Assembly (NCBI GenBank): GCA_964497095.1
Contig: CAZCCL010000015.1
Location: 1-34,669, forward strand
Source of the DNA: CAVPLM01 sp964497095
GTDB taxonomy: Bacteria > Actinomycetota > Thermoleophilia > RBG-16-64-13
Reading direction: 5' to 3'
Length of the DNA stretch: 34,669 bases
The translations under genes and the position numbers were made by a program. The notes under the pieces were generated by a model, which did not search any database, was not told where the DNA came from, and saw only the letters and a program-made list of their open reading frames with translations. Of this stretch, positions 32,429 to 34,669 are shown one piece after another (positions within the stretch are counted from its first letter, which is position 1; each line of letters opens with the position of its first letter).

Positions 32429-33115
32429 GTGGTCGAATTCGCAGTCAAGGACTGCACTCTCGCCATAATCGCCACCGGTCGCCGGGCTCAGACCCTGCGG
32501 GAACTGCGCGACATCCTGCGTGATATCCATCCGGGCTCTATCTATCATCACTTCTGGGGGACGCTCCTGCGTCCACAGTTCGCAGACCGCGAGTTCAACA
32601 ACGACTTCGCCACCTGGTGCCACAACAGTCTCCACGACAACAAGGCCGCAGAGCGGCTGGCCGTCATCGACCCAGTCGACTTTCCGGACATCGAGGCACT
32701 CCGCCAGGAGCTTATCGACGTCATCGACGAACGCCTGGATGAGACGGAGCTCATGCTGTTCGCCCGAGCCGACCAACAATTCCACTTCGCTCGCTCGGCC
32801 ATCGTCGTCTTCGACACCTACCGGCGCATCACCGATCCGGCTGAGTTGGCACACCTGCTTCCCACGCTGTCGATAGGAAGTATCTTCTATCACTTCATCG
32901 ACGCCCGGCGTCGAGAGCCGACGGGGGTGGACGACTTCCGCGCCTGGCTGCTGGGACTGGGCCCGGAGTACGAGGATCTCTGCGGCGCTATCGCTGAGTT
33001 GGAACCCTATTTCGAGTCTCTCTTCGTGCTGCGCAGCCGTCTCGCCGAACTGTTGGCCGAGTATCTCGGCGCCATGCAGCCGGACGTTTCGACCGTTTCA
33101 TCAACGGAAGGCTGA
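32429..33115 (+). CDS. DUF5752 family protein
   Basis: The 228-aa protein matches DUF5752 as I know it: ATGRRAQTLRELRDILRDI, SIYHHFWGTLLRPQFADREFNNDFATWC and, repeated in weaker form in the second half, SIFYHFIDARRREPTGVDDFRAWL. The two SI(Y/F)(H/Y)HF segments suggest an internal duplication with conserved histidines. It is predicted to be cytosolic and mostly helical. No activity is known. It lies between otsB and the treT-like gene, one base from the latter, so a role in trehalose or glycosyl-transfer metabolism is likely. GTG 32429 follows GGGAGGAGG by 7 nt. Confidence 0.8.
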   Translation: MVEFAVKDCTLAIIATGRRAQTLRELRDILRDIHPGSIYHHFWGTLLRPQFADREFNNDFATWCHNSLHDNKAAERLAVIDPVDFPDIEALRQELIDVIDERLDETELMLFARADQQFHFARSAIVVFDTYRRITDPAELAHLLPTLSIGSIFYHFIDARRREPTGVDDFRAWLLGLGPEYEDLCGAIAELEPYFESLFVLRSRLAELLAEYLGAMQPDVSTVSSTEG

Positions 33116-33116
33116 G

Positions 33117-34373
33117 ATGGCCAGGCACACCAAACGGAGCCTGCTCGACCGCTACGCGGAGCATGCCGGGCAGACGGCCATAGACCAGCTCCGTCAGTTG
33201 GCGAGGCCTTTGACCGGCTTGAGAGTAGTACACGTCAATTCCACCCGCCAAGGGGGTGGGGTGGCGGAGATCCTGGTCAAGCTGGTCCCTCTCATGCAGG
33301 AACTCGGACTGGAGACCAGTTGGGAGGTCATCGAGGGCAACGACGAGTTTTTCGCGTGTACGAAGTCCTTCCACAACGCGCTCCAGGGCAAGGCCGTGCG
33401 CATCCCCGACGCTCTGCTACGTGTCTACGAAGAGGTCAACGCCCAGAACGCCGAGAACCTGCGTCCTATCCTCGAATCGGCTGATTTCGTGTTCATACAC
33501 GACCCACAGCCGGCCCCACTGCTGAGTCACTTCCCCGAGCGCCGGAGCAAATGGATATGGCGGTGCCACATCGATCTCAGCCACCCCTACCGGCCCGTCT
33601 GGAACTATCTCCGCCGGTTCGTCGCCGGCTACGATGCGAGCATCTTCTCCCTGGAGGCGTTCGCCCCCCCGATGCCGCACCCCGTCTTCATCATCCCTCC
33701 CAGTATCGATCCCTTGAGCGAGAAGAATCTTCCTCTTTCGGCCAGGGAGGTGCAGAAGGTCCTGGAGGAATTCAACGTCGACCCGGAGAGGCCGATGATC
33801 CTGCAGGTCTCGCGCTTCGACCGGTTCAAAGACCCGCTGGGCGTCATCCAGGCCTACCATCTGGCCGCGCAGTTCGTGCCCAGCCTGCAACTGGTGCTCG
33901 CCGGGGGCGGGGCGGCCGACGACCCCGAGGGCGAGGTGGTGCTGAGAGAGGTGCGCGAGGCGGCTGCAGACGATCCGGACATCCACGTCCTTTCATCGGG
34001 CCACTATTCCGATAGAACGATCAACGCCCTGCAGACCGGAGCGGATATCGTGCTCCAGAAGTCACTCCGTGAGGGCTTCGGCCTCACGGTCACCGAGGCG
34101 ATGTGGAAGGGAAAGCCCGTCATAGGAGGCAATACCGGTGGCATCCGACTCCAACTCGTCAATCACCGTACCGGATTCCTGGTCGATACTCCCGAGGGAG
34201 CGGCCATGCGCATCCGCTACCTGCTCTTCGACCGCCCGCGCATAAGAGAGATCGGGGAGAACGCCCGGGAGTTGGTCCGGCAGAGCTTCCTCAACACAAG
34301 GCATCTCCGCGAGTACCTCACCCTTATGGTCGCTCTTCTCTACGGCCTTGGAGACCGCATAGAGCTGGAGTAG
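33117..34373 (+). CDS. treT: TreT-like trehalose glycosyltransferring synthase (GT4)
   Basis: The 418-aa GT4 glycosyltransferase fits TreT, which joins NDP-glucose and glucose to give trehalose. It has the N-terminal VVHVNSTRQGGGVAEIL loop, FVFIHDPQPAPL, IWRCHIDLSHP, and the C-terminal nucleotide-sugar site EGFGLTVTEAMWKGKPVIGGNTGGI. TreT of Thermococcus and Thermoproteus has these features and this length. Other GT4 enzymes cannot be excluded, but the trehalose operon supports TreT. ATG 33117 overlaps no gene and sits one base after the DUF5752 stop, with GGAAGG just upstream. The otsA gene follows after 31 bp. Confidence 0.85.
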   Translation: MARHTKRSLLDRYAEHAGQTAIDQLRQLARPLTGLRVVHVNSTRQGGGVAEILVKLVPLMQELGLETSWEVIEGNDEFFACTKSFHNALQGKAVRIPDALLRVYEEVNAQNAENLRPILESADFVFIHDPQPAPLLSHFPERRSKWIWRCHIDLSHPYRPVWNYLRRFVAGYDASIFSLEAFAPPMPHPVFIIPPSIDPLSEKNLPLSAREVQKVLEEFNVDPERPMILQVSRFDRFKDPLGVIQAYHLAAQFVPSLQLVLAGGGAADDPEGEVVLREVREAAADDPDIHVLSSGHYSDRTINALQTGADIVLQKSLREGFGLTVTEAMWKGKPVIGGNTGGIRLQLVNHRTGFLVDTPEGAAMRIRYLLFDRPRIREIGENARELVRQSFLNTRHLREYLTLMVALLYGLGDRIELE

Positions 34374-34404
34374 ACCCGTAGTGTAGACCGACCAAGGAGC
34401 GTGC

Positions 34405-34669
34405 ATGGCCGCCCAATCGACCAAAAGGCTCATAGTCGTGTCAAACCGCCTCCCCTACGTACTCGAGCACCAGAGCGGCGACAAGTGGGCGCTGCAGCCC
34501 GGCTCGGGAGGGTTGGTCACGGCCCTCGTCCCCGTACTGCGCGACCGGGGTGGCGTGTGGATCGGCTGGCCGGGGGTCACCGAGGAGGTGCCGGGAGTCA
34601 GGGAGATCTTCCAGGGGGCCGCGCGCGGCGCGGGCTACAGGTTGGAACCTGTGGCCCTGACCAAAGAGG
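34405..34669 (+). CDS. otsA: trehalose-6-phosphate synthase, 5' part (cut by window edge)
   Basis: The first 88 codons encode MAAQSTKRLIVVSNRLPYV, then LQPGSGGLVTALVPVLRDRGGVWIGWPGV. The SNRLP and PGSGGLV motifs with WIGWPG are the N-terminal signature of GT20 trehalose-6-phosphate synthases, which make trehalose 6-phosphate from UDP- or GDP-glucose and glucose 6-phosphate. AAGGAG at 34394-34399 is 5 nt before ATG 34405. The gene continues beyond the window. Its product is the substrate of OtsB at the start of the operon. Confidence 0.92.
   Translation, partial: MAAQSTKRLIVVSNRLPYVLEHQSGDKWALQPGSGGLVTALVPVLRDRGGVWIGWPGVTEEVPGVREIFQGAARGAGYRLEPVALTKE

Noticed and set aside
34062..34433. Minus-strand 123-codon frame near the right end
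   Set aside because: It is antisense to treT and the start of otsA, both clearly supported.

Overview
The window is a GC-rich bacterial chromosome segment with dense genes, frequent GTG and TTG starts and strong AGGAGG-type ribosome binding sites. The gene set (large PPK1, CYTH-CHAD protein, DUF2252 protein, family 1 encapsulin, corrinoid methyltransferases with their activator, SLH protein, trehalose synthesis genes, single-RRM glycine-rich protein) suggests a deep-branching, probably anaerobic or facultative actinobacterial lineage (Coriobacteriia/OPB41-like or Thermoleophilia-like). This assignment is inference from gene content and base composition. I see no rRNA, tRNA, CRISPR array, transposase or phage module, and no gene-free stretch longer than 300 bases.

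Layout. 1-93 (-): possible C-terminal remnant of a URO-D-fold methyltransferase. 243-8073: polyphosphate block with a DUF2252 protein, ppk, sixA and a CYTH-CHAD protein on +, and a convergent ppx on -. 8356-9543: a DUF5661 domain fused to an encapsulin shell protein, with a well-placed internal ribosome binding site and ATG where the free shell protein would begin, and a strong hairpin after the stop. 9836-16273: six-gene corrinoid methyl-transfer operon (URO-D methyltransferase, corrinoid protein, 106-aa Cys protein, second URO-D methyltransferase, ferredoxin-ASKHA activator, GMC-like flavoprotein). 16270-16891 (-): fused remnants of a tfoX-like and a pirin gene. 17014-20457: membrane diguanylate cyclase and a secreted beta-propeller/SLH protein. 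20563-23821: DUF3795 protein (-), then GNAT, HAD hydrolase and a DUF2779 nuclease (+). 23823-25875 (-): polymer-forming membrane protein and PRC-barrel protein. 26015-28039: YyaL/DUF255 thioredoxin-domain protein. 28223-30791 (-): sulfur-relay operon tusA, dsrE2, an iscS-like gene lacking the PLP lysine, and an iscU-MIP18 fusion. 30974-31351 (-): RRM protein with intrinsic terminator. 31579-34669: trehalose operon otsB, DUF5752, treT, otsA (cut by the window edge).

How the parts fit. The first block makes, binds and degrades polyphosphate, and has a PHO-box-like site in front of ppk. The corrinoid operon has everything needed to take a methyl group from an unknown substrate onto cobalamin, pass it on, and reactivate oxidised cobalamin. 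The sulfur operon looks like a persulfide relay (TusA, DsrE2) feeding an IscS-like scaffold that has lost several PLP-contacting residues but kept its persulfide cysteine, and then a scaffold/carrier for Fe-S clusters. The trehalose operon contains both the OtsAB and the TreT routes.

The strongest candidates for undescribed biology are the DUF5661-encapsulin gene with its likely dual translation products, the PLP-lysine-less IscS relay, and the two-methyltransferase corrinoid operon with its small Cys protein and atypical GMC protein.
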